DNA from: Planctomycetia bacterium
GTDB lineage: Bacteria > Planctomycetota > Phycisphaerae > Phycisphaerales > SM1A02
Length of the DNA stretch: 8,249 nt
Reading direction: 5' to 3'
NCBI GenBank assembly: GCA_005799205.1
Contig: SYHM01000124.1
Span: 1 to 8,249 of the forward strand
Of this stretch, positions 1 through 6,516 are shown in pieces; the first letter of the stretch is position 1; each line of letters begins with the position of its first letter. Below the pieces are notes generated by a model. The model saw only the letters and a list, made by a program, of their open reading frames with translations, had not been told where the DNA came from and did not search any database. Position numbers and translations under genes: made by a program.

Positions 1-398
1 AGTTGGGCGATGTTGGTCTTCGTGCGTTCGTACAACACCGCCGTTGAGATCGACGGCCAGTACTCGCTCTCAGAAACTCCAAGGGCGGCGAACGCTACTC
101 GCACATTTGCAAGCGATTGCTCAAGCGTCGCGTTCGATTGTTGCGCTTGAGCGACGAGTTGGTCAAGAATCGGATCGTTGAATCGCTTCCACCACTCGTT
201 GAGTTCTGGTTCGCTGGGAGTGACCGACGGCGTCGAGCTCGACGTCCACGTTTGTGCTGGTACCTCGGTCGGCTTGTCGTAATTGGGGCCGACCTTGCAG
301 GCGTTCAGCGCTCCGAGTGAACAACACAACGCCGTTGCGATGATTCGAACGACTGCCACCTGCGGTGGCGGAGCCTTGATGGGCGAGCGCAGTCTCAC
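1..398 (-). CDS. NodT/OprM-family outer-membrane efflux lipoprotein, N-terminal part (3' end beyond the window)
   Basis: This is the amino-terminal 132 residues of an outer-membrane channel of the TolC/OprM/NodT group, the exit duct of tripartite RND-type efflux pumps. The start is GTG at 398-396, which overlaps the TGA of the upstream lipoprotein gene as GTGA; an AAGGGG-like ribosome site lies about 11 bases upstream. A later in-frame GTG at 359 is a weaker alternative. The frame is open from 398 to the window edge. A hydrophobic segment (about residues 14-33) ends in a lipobox LNAC with Cys34, followed at once by the family hallmark CKVGPNYDKP. Next come ELNEWWKRFNDPILDQLVAQA (about 65-85), matching the family's WW-x-F-x-D-P-x-L-D-x-L block, and the start of the first coiled helix (about 86-112). 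The protein should be lipidated and sit in the outer membrane. Its adaptor and pump partners would be expected to the left. Family assignment is firm; the substrate is unknown. Confidence 0.88.
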   Translation of the reverse strand, partial: MRLRSPIKAPPPQVAVVRIIATALCCSLGALNACKVGPNYDKPTEVPAQTWTSSSTPSVTPSEPELNEWWKRFNDPILDQLVAQAQQSNATLEQSLANVRVAFAALGVSESEYWPSISTAVLYERTKTNIAQ

Positions 399-1006
399 TG
401 GACGCAACACCCCTTTGCAACGCTCGCTGACCACGTCTCAAAACTCTTCTCAAGGCTTCCCCAGACGCTCAACTTCTCGGTCGAAAATCGGGTCGTGGAT
501 TGTCGGTCAGCGAACTCGTACAGCACTGCACCCGTGCCTCCGTCAACCACCTCGATCGCGACTTCTCCGAACCCGTAGCCGGTACCTCCGATTTGCGTTT
601 GAGGAGCAAGGTTTCGGGCTGGAGCGTTCGGTTTCGCTTTGATGATCTGTGCGCGTACGACGAGCACATTGGCTGCAGCGGCTGGCGCCTCGGCGTAGCG
701 CTTGCCTAAAGCCACTTGAAGATCAGTTCGAAAGGTGGTCGCAAGCGCCGGCAGGTCGCTCTCGTTTCCCCACATGCCACCTTCCATCGCTCCCGCGGCG
801 ATTGCAACTGGAGCAACATAGACCCCCGTATACGACGGCCAATTCACCTTGGCAGCGGTGTACGACCATGAGTCATCGCTGCACTTCTTCATCAACTGTG
901 GTTGCGAGAGGAATCCAACCGGCGCGCTCTTCATCGCGTGTGATCCACACCCGAGAAGGACGAGCGCTCCAACAATAGTCACAACGATCGCACTAAAAAT
1001 CTGCAT
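395..1006 (-). CDS. DUF3313-type lipoprotein
   Basis: This 203-residue protein of unknown function begins with a short lipoprotein signal peptide: a hydrophobic stretch at residues 3-19, lipobox LLGC and Cys20 as the predicted lipidation site. The mature part looks like the DUF3313 family. It has GFLS near residue 31, a strand-like block YTGVYVAPVAI (about 59-69), a helix rich in Leu/Ala before ALGKRY, a VLVVRAQI strand, GFGEVAIEVVDGGTGAVLYE (about 145-164), and a WGSLEKSFETWS helix close to the C-terminus. I recognise the family by this pattern, not by a search. The gene is translationally coupled to the NodT-like gene by a GTGA overlap, so the product may be an accessory lipoprotein of that efflux system. 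The ATG at 1006 has no ribosome site and lies only seven bases from a -10-like box, so the mRNA may be leaderless. Confidence 0.8.
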   Translation of the reverse strand: MQIFSAIVVTIVGALVLLGCGSHAMKSAPVGFLSQPQLMKKCSDDSWSYTAAKVNWPSYTGVYVAPVAIAAGAMEGGMWGNESDLPALATTFRTDLQVALGKRYAEAPAAAANVLVVRAQIIKAKPNAPARNLAPQTQIGGTGYGFGEVAIEVVDGGTGAVLYEFADRQSTTRFSTEKLSVWGSLEKSFETWSASVAKGCCVQ

Positions 1007-1013
1007 ATCGGCA

Positions 1014-1042
1014 AGTGTCGCCTATTCACGAGCGATCGTCAA
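1014..1042 (-). promoter_or_regulatory. Candidate promoter of the DUF3313-lipoprotein/efflux operon
   Basis: On the minus strand TTGACG (complement of 1037-1042) is followed after 17 bases by GACACT (complement of 1014-1019). The -35 box is near consensus (5 of 6) and the -10 box is poor (3 of 6). Transcription would begin about 1006-1008, at the ATG itself, which fits the absence of a ribosome site. Confidence 0.45.
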
Positions 1043-1060
1043 GAATTGAGCGGGTCGCGT

Positions 1061-1066
1061 TAGACT
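1061..1066 (+). promoter_or_regulatory. Candidate -10 box of the aguBA operon
   Basis: TAGACT (4 of 6 matches to TATAAT) lies ten bases upstream of the aguB ATG. No good -35 is seen at the usual distance: GTCAAG at 1038-1043 is the best placed, and TTGAGC at 1046-1051 is too close. A start site near 1073-1077 would leave almost no leader, and no Shine-Dalgarno sequence precedes the ATG. The upstream bases overlap the opposite promoter's -35 element. Confidence 0.35.
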
Positions 1067-1076
1067 CCGCGCCGAC

Positions 1077-1958
1077 ATGACGACGAGAACTGTCACATTG
1101 GGGCTCTTGCAACACGCATCGGAAGAGGGGGTTTCGAAAGAGCGGGTGCTTCGCAACGTCGCAGAGATGGCGCGTGAGGCGGTTTCGAAGGGGGCGCAGG
1201 TGATCGCGACTCAGGAACTCTTCGTGGGGTCGTATTTCTGTCAACGCGAAGATCCTGCTCGCATGGACCTCGCGGAAGCGATTCCCGAAGGGCCAACCTG
1301 CCAGTTCATGCAGGCGCTCGCGCACGAACTTCGCGTTGAGATCACCGCGAGTTTGTATGAGCGGCGGGCGGCGGGGGTCTATCACAACACGAGCGTCTAC
1401 ATCGCGAGCGATGGATCAATCGCAGGCAAGTACCGCAAGATGCACATCCCTGATGACCCACGTTTTAGTGAAAAGTTCTACTTCACCCCAGGTGACTTGA
1501 ACTGGAAGGTTGTGAAGGGCCGTCATGCGCACGCCGGGTTGCTCGTCTGCTGGGACCAGTGGTACCCAGAGGCTGCGCGGTTAACCGCTCTGCAAGGGGC
1601 CGAGGTGTTGTTCTATCCAACGGCCATTGGATGGTGGCACGGCGAAACCGATGCGGACAAGCGCCAGCAGCGCGAGGCGTGGATCACGATGCACAAGTCG
1701 CACGCGATTGCGAATGGCGTTTTCGTCGCGGCGATCAACCGCATCGGCATCGAGAGCGACCTTCAATTCTGGGGGACGACTTTCGTCGCCGATCCCGGAG
1801 GTGAGATCATCGCCGAGGCGCCGATCGATGAGCCAGCGGTGCTCGTCGTTCGGTGTGATCTCGCACGCATTGAAGAGCTTCGTCGCGGCTGGCCCTTCTT
1901 GCGCGATCGACGCATCGATGCATATCAGGGATTGACTCAGCGTTTTATTGACTCATGA
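1077..1958 (+). CDS. aguB: N-carbamoylputrescine amidase
   Basis: This 293-residue cytoplasmic enzyme of the nitrilase (C-N hydrolase) superfamily should split N-carbamoylputrescine into putrescine, CO2 and ammonia, the last step of the agmatine route to polyamines. The catalytic triad is visible: Glu47 in ATQELF, Lys121 in KYRKMHIPDD and Cys158 in LLVCWDQWYPE. The block SEKFYFTPGD before the cysteine and AEVLFYPTAIG after it are typical of AguB rather than of other nitrilases, and the length is normal for the family. The stop overlaps the next gene's start as ATGA, and that gene encodes agmatine deiminase, which makes this enzyme's substrate, so context and sequence agree. The ATG at 1077 lacks a ribosome site and follows closely on a TAGACT box, suggesting a leaderless transcript. 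Confidence 0.95.
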   Translation: MTTRTVTLGLLQHASEEGVSKERVLRNVAEMAREAVSKGAQVIATQELFVGSYFCQREDPARMDLAEAIPEGPTCQFMQALAHELRVEITASLYERRAAGVYHNTSVYIASDGSIAGKYRKMHIPDDPRFSEKFYFTPGDLNWKVVKGRHAHAGLLVCWDQWYPEAARLTALQGAEVLFYPTAIGWWHGETDADKRQQREAWITMHKSHAIANGVFVAAINRIGIESDLQFWGTTFVADPGGEIIAEAPIDEPAVLVVRCDLARIEELRRGWPFLRDRRIDAYQGLTQRFIDS

Positions 1959-2998
1959 GAGTGGTGGTGCGCGAGATGACAACAAGCGATCAGCTTCAGT
2001 TGACTGGTTCAGCAACCGCACTTGGCTACCGGATGCCCGCCGAATGGGAGCCTCAGTCGTGTGTGTGGCTCGTGCGCCCGCACAACGAAGAGACGTGGCC
2101 CGGGTGCCTCACCGCTGCACAGGCAGAGTGGGATGCATGGCGCGCGGTACTTCATCAGGTGGTTGAAGTGCGCGAGATCAGCGCACTTGGCATCCCAACC
2201 AACGACAGTTGGATTCGCGACTTTGGCCCAGTGTTTGTGCGACATCCTGCGCGTGGTATCGCGGGACACTCATTTCGATTCAATGGGTGGGGCGACAAGT
2301 ACGAACCGCGCACACTCGACGACGCTGTGCCCGCTGCGATCTCGGCGCGGTGGGGGATGCCTCTCTGGACGCACGACTTCGTGCTCGAAGGGGGATCGAT
2401 TGATGTCAACGGATCGGGCACAGTGCTGACAACACGACAGTGCCTTGAAGGGTTGAATCGCAATCCCAGCAGTGGGCTCGCGGGAATTGAATCGACGCTC
2501 CAAGATTCCCTCGGCGTGACGAACATCGTGTGGCTGCCTGGTGGAATCAAGGGTGATGACACAGATGGACACATCGATGACATCGCTCGATTCATCTCGC
2601 GCGACACGATTGTCGCGCTGCGAGCTCCTCAAGGGCATCCCGACCATGAGGTCCTTGAGGCGAATTGGGATGCGCTGCAGTCCGCGTGTGACGAATCGGG
2701 CCAGCGCCTCAAGGTCATCGCGCTGCCGGTCCCCGAGCCGATCGAGTACGACTTTCCGGCCGACCGCTTCGGGCCCGGCGGGCGCAGCATGGTTCCAGCG
2801 AGTCACGCAAACTTCCTCTTGAGCAATGGGACCGCATTCGTTCCTGTGTTTGGCGGTGCGAGCGATGATCGCGCGCTCGAGGTGCTCGCGCGCGTGCTGC
2901 CAGGCTGGCAGATCAAAGGTGTCATGGCGCGCAACCTCGTCGTGGGGCTTGGCAGTTTGCACTGCCTGAGCTGCCATCAACCTAGCGCGCTGGCTTGA
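1955..2998 (+). CDS. aguA: Agmatine deiminase (agmatine iminohydrolase)
   Basis: This 347-residue member of the peptidylarginine-deiminase-like (PAD_porph) family should convert agmatine to N-carbamoylputrescine and ammonia. Family blocks appear in order: LGYRMPAEWEPQ (23-34), NDSWIRDFGPV (83-93), GWGDKY (111-116), FVLEGGSIDVNG (142-153), GGIKGDDTDGHIDDIARF (196-213), SHANFLLSNG (283-292) and VGLGSLHCLSCHQP (330-343). Cys337 matches the catalytic cysteine of the usual GGGxxHCxTxQ motif, with His206 and acidic residues of the EGG and RDFGP blocks as the other expected active-site groups. The start at 1955 is chosen for the ATGA overlap with aguB; an in-frame ATG at 1976 is possible because neither has a clear ribosome site. 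The motif is slightly unusual in carrying a second cysteine (Cys340). The coding end overlaps the end of the convergent sdhB gene by 17 bases. The arginine decarboxylase that would supply agmatine is not in the window. Confidence 0.95.
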   Translation: MRVVVREMTTSDQLQLTGSATALGYRMPAEWEPQSCVWLVRPHNEETWPGCLTAAQAEWDAWRAVLHQVVEVREISALGIPTNDSWIRDFGPVFVRHPARGIAGHSFRFNGWGDKYEPRTLDDAVPAAISARWGMPLWTHDFVLEGGSIDVNGSGTVLTTRQCLEGLNRNPSSGLAGIESTLQDSLGVTNIVWLPGGIKGDDTDGHIDDIARFISRDTIVALRAPQGHPDHEVLEANWDALQSACDESGQRLKVIALPVPEPIEYDFPADRFGPGGRSMVPASHANFLLSNGTAFVPVFGGASDDRALEVLARVLPGWQIKGVMARNLVVGLGSLHCLSCHQPSALA

Positions 2999-3761
2999 AC
3001 ATTCGAAACAGCCGCGTCATCGGATCGTAGAACTCGTCGACGACGCGCTCTTTCATCGGGATGATCGCATTGTCCGTGATGCCGATGTGCTCAGGGCAGA
3101 CCTTGGTGCAGCACTTGGTGATATTGCAGTAACCGATTCCATCGTGATTCTTGAGGTCGCCCACTCGGGTCTCGGTGTCGAGTGGATGCATCTCAAGCGC
3201 GGCCGTGTACATCAAGAAGCGCGGTCCAATGAATTCATCATGCTTGTGATGGTCGCGCAGCACATGGCAGACATCCTGACAAAGAAAACACTCGATGCAC
3301 TTTCGAAACTCCTGCACGCGATCGACATCGACTTGCATCATCGTCCATGAGCCATCGGCGTTGTCAGGCTTGCGCGGCTTGAATGGCTTGATCTTCTCCT
3401 TCACGCGGAAGTTCCAACTGACATCGGTGACGAGATCGCGAATCGAAGGAAACGATCGCATCGGTTCGATCGTGACGGTCTCGCCTTGGGGCAGCGTGTC
3501 CATGCGCGTCATGCACATGAGGCGCGGCTTGCCGTTGATCTCTGCCGAACACGATCCGCACTTGCCGGCTTTGCAGTTCCAGCGGCACGCGAGGTCTGGA
3601 GCATCCGTGGCTTGAATGCGGTGGACGCAATCGAGCACGACCATTCCCTCAGTGACTTCGACTGCATAGGTCGCGAATGACCCACCATCGCGGTTGCCGC
3701 GCCAGATGCGAAAGGAAACTGTTCGCGGCTCAATGTGGGCGTGTGACGTGTTGGTGCTCAT
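2982..3761 (-). CDS. sdhB: Succinate dehydrogenase iron-sulfur subunit
   Basis: This 259-residue protein is the electron-transfer subunit of complex II and passes electrons from the FAD in SdhA through three Fe-S centres toward the membrane. The [2Fe-2S] site uses Cys63, Cys68, Cys71 and Cys83. The block CIECFLCQDVC (155-165) and the later Cys212, Cys218 and Cys222 supply the [4Fe-4S] (155, 158, 161, 222) and [3Fe-4S] (165, 212, 218) centres. The last two groups keep exactly the E. coli SdhB spacing, offset by six residues. The residues known to line the E. coli ubiquinone site (Pro160, Trp164, His207, Ile209) are here His166, Asp170, Asn213 and Thr215, so quinone is probably handled differently. 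The start ATG lies three bases after the sdhA stop without a strong ribosome site, suggesting coupled translation. It is the last gene of sdhCAB and its end overlaps aguA. Confidence 0.95.
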   Translation of the reverse strand: MSTNTSHAHIEPRTVSFRIWRGNRDGGSFATYAVEVTEGMVVLDCVHRIQATDAPDLACRWNCKAGKCGSCSAEINGKPRLMCMTRMDTLPQGETVTIEPMRSFPSIRDLVTDVSWNFRVKEKIKPFKPRKPDNADGSWTMMQVDVDRVQEFRKCIECFLCQDVCHVLRDHHKHDEFIGPRFLMYTAALEMHPLDTETRVGDLKNHDGIGYCNITKCCTKVCPEHIGITDNAIIPMKERVVDEFYDPMTRLFRMFKPAR

Positions 3762-3764
3762 GGA

Positions 3765-5585
3765 TTACTTCATTTTCTCGATGATCGCCTTGAGGTCCGC
3801 GCGCATCGGCACGATGGGACGACGAGCGACGGTCATCGTCCCGTCCGCGCCACGCTTCGTGATCAGATTGAACGTGCCGCATTCTGCCGACTTCTCTGGA
3901 TAATCCTCGCGGAACTGCGCGCCGCGACTCTCTTTCCGTTCGAGTGCTGACCGCGCAATGGACTCTGACACGATGAGCATGAAGGTGAGATCAATGGCGG
4001 TGTGCCATCCTGGGTTGTACTCGCGCGTTCCCGAGACGCTCGCCTTGGCGTGGCGTCCCTTGAACTCGGCGATCTTGACCAGCGCCAACTGCATCTCCTT
4101 TTCGGTGCGCACGATTCCGACGAGGTCTTGCATTGCATCTTGCAGCGCAGATTGAATCGTAAATGGATTCTCGCCGCCACGTCGTTCGAAAGGCTCGTCG
4201 ATCGCGCGCGTGTGCGCTTCGACTTGTGCGGTATCGATCTCGGCGACCGTGGTTGAGCGCGCATACTTCGCCGCGTGCTCACCGGCGAGCTTTCCGAAGA
4301 CCACGAGATCTGAGAGCGAATTGCCACCGAGCCGGTTCGCCCCGTGGAGTCCTGCGGCAACTTCACCAGCGGCAAACAGCCCTGGAACACAGGACATTTG
4401 CGTGTCTCCGTCGACGGCGATGCCGCCCATGACATAGTGCGTTGTTGGTCCGACTTCCATCCGCTCAGTCGTGATGTCGACACCGGCGAGTTGCTTGAAC
4501 TGGTGATACATGCTCGGCAACTTGCGCTGGATGTGTGCCGACGCATTTGGAATTTTCTCTTTGATCCACCCGATGTCGAGGTAGACCCCGCCGTGCGGTG
4601 AGCCGCGACCAGCTTTGATTTCTCGGTTGATGCAGCGAGCGACATGGTCACGAGTCAGAAGTTCTGGTGGACGGTTTGCGTTCTTGTCACCACAGACATA
4701 GCGCCATCCCTCTTCTTCATCCTTCGCGACCTGATTCTTGTACGCGTCTGGAATGTCATCGAACATGAAGCGCTTGCCTTCGCTGTTGCGAAGCACGCCG
4801 CCTTCGCCGCGCACTCCCTCAGTGACGAGAATGCCACGCACGCTCGGCGGCCAGACCATGCCCGTGGGATGAAACTGCACGAACTCCATGTCCATCAACT
4901 CGGCGCCAGCGAGGTAACCAAGCGCGTGGCCATCACCAGTGCCTTCCCAACTATTGCTCGTGATACGGAATGACTTGCCGATACCACCCGTGGCAAGAAT
5001 GACGGCCTTCGCACGCCAGATGCGCATACGCCCGCGCTCACGGTCATAGCCAATGGCTCCAGCGATTCTCCCACCCGTGGTGAGCAGCCCAACAATGGTC
5101 ATTTCCATGAAGACTTCCATCCCTTGATGGATGCCGTGGTCTTGCAGGGTTCGAATGAGTTCGAGTCCGGTGCGATCACCGACATGGGCGAGGCGCGGAT
5201 ACCGGTGACCTCCGAAGTTGCGCTGAAGAATCCGTCCTTCCTTGGTTCGGTCGAACACGGCACCCCACGCCTCAAGCTCGCGCACGCGATCGGGCGACTC
5301 TTTCGCATGATGCTCAGCCATGATTGGATTGTTGAGGTACTGCCCACCGCGCATCGTGTCCGAGAAATGCACTTCCCAGTTGTCGCGGTCGTCGACATTG
5401 CCCATCGCGGCAGCCATCCCACCTTCGGCCATGACGGTGTGCGCCTTGCCGAGTAGCGACTTGCAGACGACGCCAACCTTCGCTCCAGCGCCCGAGGCTT
5501 CGATCGCCGCACGAAGTCCCGCGCCACCAGCGCCGATGACGAGCACATCATGTTCATGCACGATGAAACGATCCGAAAGGCTCAC
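3765..5585 (-). CDS. sdhA: Succinate dehydrogenase flavoprotein subunit
   Basis: This 606-residue catalytic subunit oxidises succinate to fumarate at the cytoplasmic face of complex II. I chose the GTG at 5585: it overlaps the sdhC stop as GTGA and has GGAGG five bases upstream. An in-frame TTG at 5597 would add four residues but overlaps that ribosome site. Counting from the GTG, the dinucleotide-binding GAGGAG is at 18-23, and His49 in KAHTVMAEGG is the expected covalent FAD attachment. HPTG (239-242), TEGVRGEGG (255-263), Arg312 in TRDHVARC, His383 in HYVMGG and Arg418 in NRLGGNSLSD match the substrate and proton-transfer residues of the family. The CKSLLGKAHTVMAEGG region and RNFGGHRYPRLAHVGDRTG resemble mycobacterial Sdh1 SdhA as I remember it more than E. 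coli SdhA. It is the middle gene of sdhCAB, and the sequence shows no lesion. Confidence 0.96.
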   Translation of the reverse strand: MSLSDRFIVHEHDVLVIGAGGAGLRAAIEASGAGAKVGVVCKSLLGKAHTVMAEGGMAAAMGNVDDRDNWEVHFSDTMRGGQYLNNPIMAEHHAKESPDRVRELEAWGAVFDRTKEGRILQRNFGGHRYPRLAHVGDRTGLELIRTLQDHGIHQGMEVFMEMTIVGLLTTGGRIAGAIGYDRERGRMRIWRAKAVILATGGIGKSFRITSNSWEGTGDGHALGYLAGAELMDMEFVQFHPTGMVWPPSVRGILVTEGVRGEGGVLRNSEGKRFMFDDIPDAYKNQVAKDEEEGWRYVCGDKNANRPPELLTRDHVARCINREIKAGRGSPHGGVYLDIGWIKEKIPNASAHIQRKLPSMYHQFKQLAGVDITTERMEVGPTTHYVMGGIAVDGDTQMSCVPGLFAAGEVAAGLHGANRLGGNSLSDLVVFGKLAGEHAAKYARSTTVAEIDTAQVEAHTRAIDEPFERRGGENPFTIQSALQDAMQDLVGIVRTEKEMQLALVKIAEFKGRHAKASVSGTREYNPGWHTAIDLTFMLIVSESIARSALERKESRGAQFREDYPEKSAECGTFNLITKRGADGTMTVARRPIVPMRADLKAIIEKMK

Positions 5586-6430
5586 AGAATCCTCCAATCA
5601 GTCCAAACGCCACTTGCACAGAGTCGAACATAAACATCGGTCAATCCAACGCCAAACAGGCTGATCCACGCGAAAAGCATGTGCCGTTGGTTCAGCCATG
5701 AGACGCGCTTGTAGGCAGACTGTCGGCTCTTGCTGCACGAGAGGCAATCATGCTTGCCTCCCACCAGGTGACGCCAGCAATGGCATCCGAATGTGTACAT
5801 CCCCAGCAGCACCGGATTGGCGATCAACACGATTGAACCAACGCTGAAGCCGAACTCCTTCACTCCCGATGCGTTGTAGTGCCAGAGACTCTGATAGCCG
5901 TCCCATGCGAGCAGTCCGATGAAAATGATCGCGACGTACAAGAAGTACCGGTGGATGTTCTGCATGATGAGTGGCAGCTTCTGTTCGCCACGGTAGTTCT
6001 GTCCGCGTGCGGCGGGTTCTCCAACGGCGCAGCTGGCAGGATCGCCCCAAAATGCTTTGTAGTAGGCGCCGCGGTAGTAGTAGCAGGTGAAGCGAAACCC
6101 ACCCGGAAATGGCAAGATCAGCAGCGCGGGCGAGAAGATCATCCACGCGGGCCACCAAAGCGGCAGTTCGCCAAGCCATGCGTGTCCGGAATGCACGCCG
6201 CGTGGATCCCAGATGACAGGGGAGTAAAACGGAGAGAGCAATTGTTGCACACCAGGTTGATCAACGCCACCGATGAAAAAATTGTTCCCCTGAAACGCAG
6301 CCCATGTTGAGTAGATGATGAACGCGCCAAACCCGGCGAGCACGAGGAGTGGCTCGATCCACCAACGGTCGGTGCGCTCTGTTTTCAGGAAGCCGCGAAC
6401 CTGCGGAAGTGAAAGTGGGCTGCGAGTCAT
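5582..6430 (-). CDS. sdhC: Succinate dehydrogenase membrane anchor, mycobacterial Sdh1-like (type F) subunit
   Basis: This 282-residue protein is the only membrane subunit in the operon. About five hydrophobic segments are seen, near residues 27-47, 92-110, 159-182, 195-217 and 250-272. Marked blocks are GGFRFTCYYYRGAYYKAFW (110-128), SCAVGEP (133-139), LPLIMQNIHRYFLY (152-165), GCHCWRHLVGGKHDCLSC (215-232) and LNQRHMLFAW (246-255). These resemble the long single anchor of mycobacterial Sdh1, for which a membrane-embedded Rieske-type [2Fe-2S] cluster with two His ligands is published. They do not resemble the short SdhC/SdhD pair of E. coli. Candidate ligands are Cys116, Cys134, His160, Cys216, His217, Cys218, His221, Cys229, Cys232 and His250; which of them bind is not known from sequence. 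The protein should pass electrons from SdhB to membrane quinone. The ATG has GAGGA nine bases upstream, and the stop overlaps sdhA. Confidence 0.9.
   Translation of the reverse strand: MTRSPLSLPQVRGFLKTERTDRWWIEPLLVLAGFGAFIIYSTWAAFQGNNFFIGGVDQPGVQQLLSPFYSPVIWDPRGVHSGHAWLGELPLWWPAWMIFSPALLILPFPGGFRFTCYYYRGAYYKAFWGDPASCAVGEPAARGQNYRGEQKLPLIMQNIHRYFLYVAIIFIGLLAWDGYQSLWHYNASGVKEFGFSVGSIVLIANPVLLGMYTFGCHCWRHLVGGKHDCLSCSKSRQSAYKRVSWLNQRHMLFAWISLFGVGLTDVYVRLCASGVWTDWRIL
5591..5595 (-). promoter_or_regulatory. Ribosome binding site that fixes the sdhA start
   Basis: GGAGG on the minus strand lies five bases before the GTG at 5585 and inside the end of the sdhC coding region. It argues for the GTG and against the upstream TTG at 5597, which partly overlaps it. 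Confidence 0.8.
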
Positions 6431-6439
6431 GTCGAAGTG

Positions 6440-6444
6440 TCCTC
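6440..6444 (-). promoter_or_regulatory. Ribosome binding site of sdhC
   Basis: GAGGA on the minus strand lies nine bases upstream of the ATG at 6430 and supports that start. It sits within a small CCTCGAGG palindrome (6441-6448). Confidence 0.65.
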
Positions 6445-6484
6445 GAGGTGGATGCGTGCGCGATCGTGTTGACGCGAGAATCCA

Positions 6485-6513
6485 ACTATAACGAGCATCG
6501 AAGACGAGCGCAG
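6485..6513 (-). promoter_or_regulatory. Candidate promoter of the sdhCAB operon
   Basis: In the gap upstream of sdhC the minus strand reads TATAGT (complement of 6485-6490), a 5 of 6 match to a -10 box. The hexamer at 17-base spacing, CTGCGC (complement of 6508-6513), is a poor -35, so an activator may be needed. A start near 6478 would give a leader of about 48 bases. Read-through from the upstream dehydratase gene is also possible. Confidence 0.4.
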
Positions 6514-6516
6514 CCC

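Noticed and set aside
163..453. A 96-residue minus-strand open frame
   Set aside because: It is an Arg/Ser-rich shadow of the efflux lipoprotein, which reads in a different frame of the same strand with clear family motifs and a lipobox.
2270..2980. A 236-residue open frame antisense to aguA
   Set aside because: Its composition is Arg/His-rich and matches no family I recognise, while the opposite strand encodes a complete agmatine deiminase; long antisense frames are common at this G+C.
3863..4651. A 262-residue open frame overlapping sdhA in another minus-strand frame
   Set aside because: It is Ser/Arg/Thr-rich low-complexity sequence, the frame-shifted reading of sdhA, which is intact.
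5586..5597. TTG at 5597 as the sdhA start
   Set aside because: It overlaps the GGAGG ribosome site that serves the GTG at 5585 and adds four residues with no sign of conservation.
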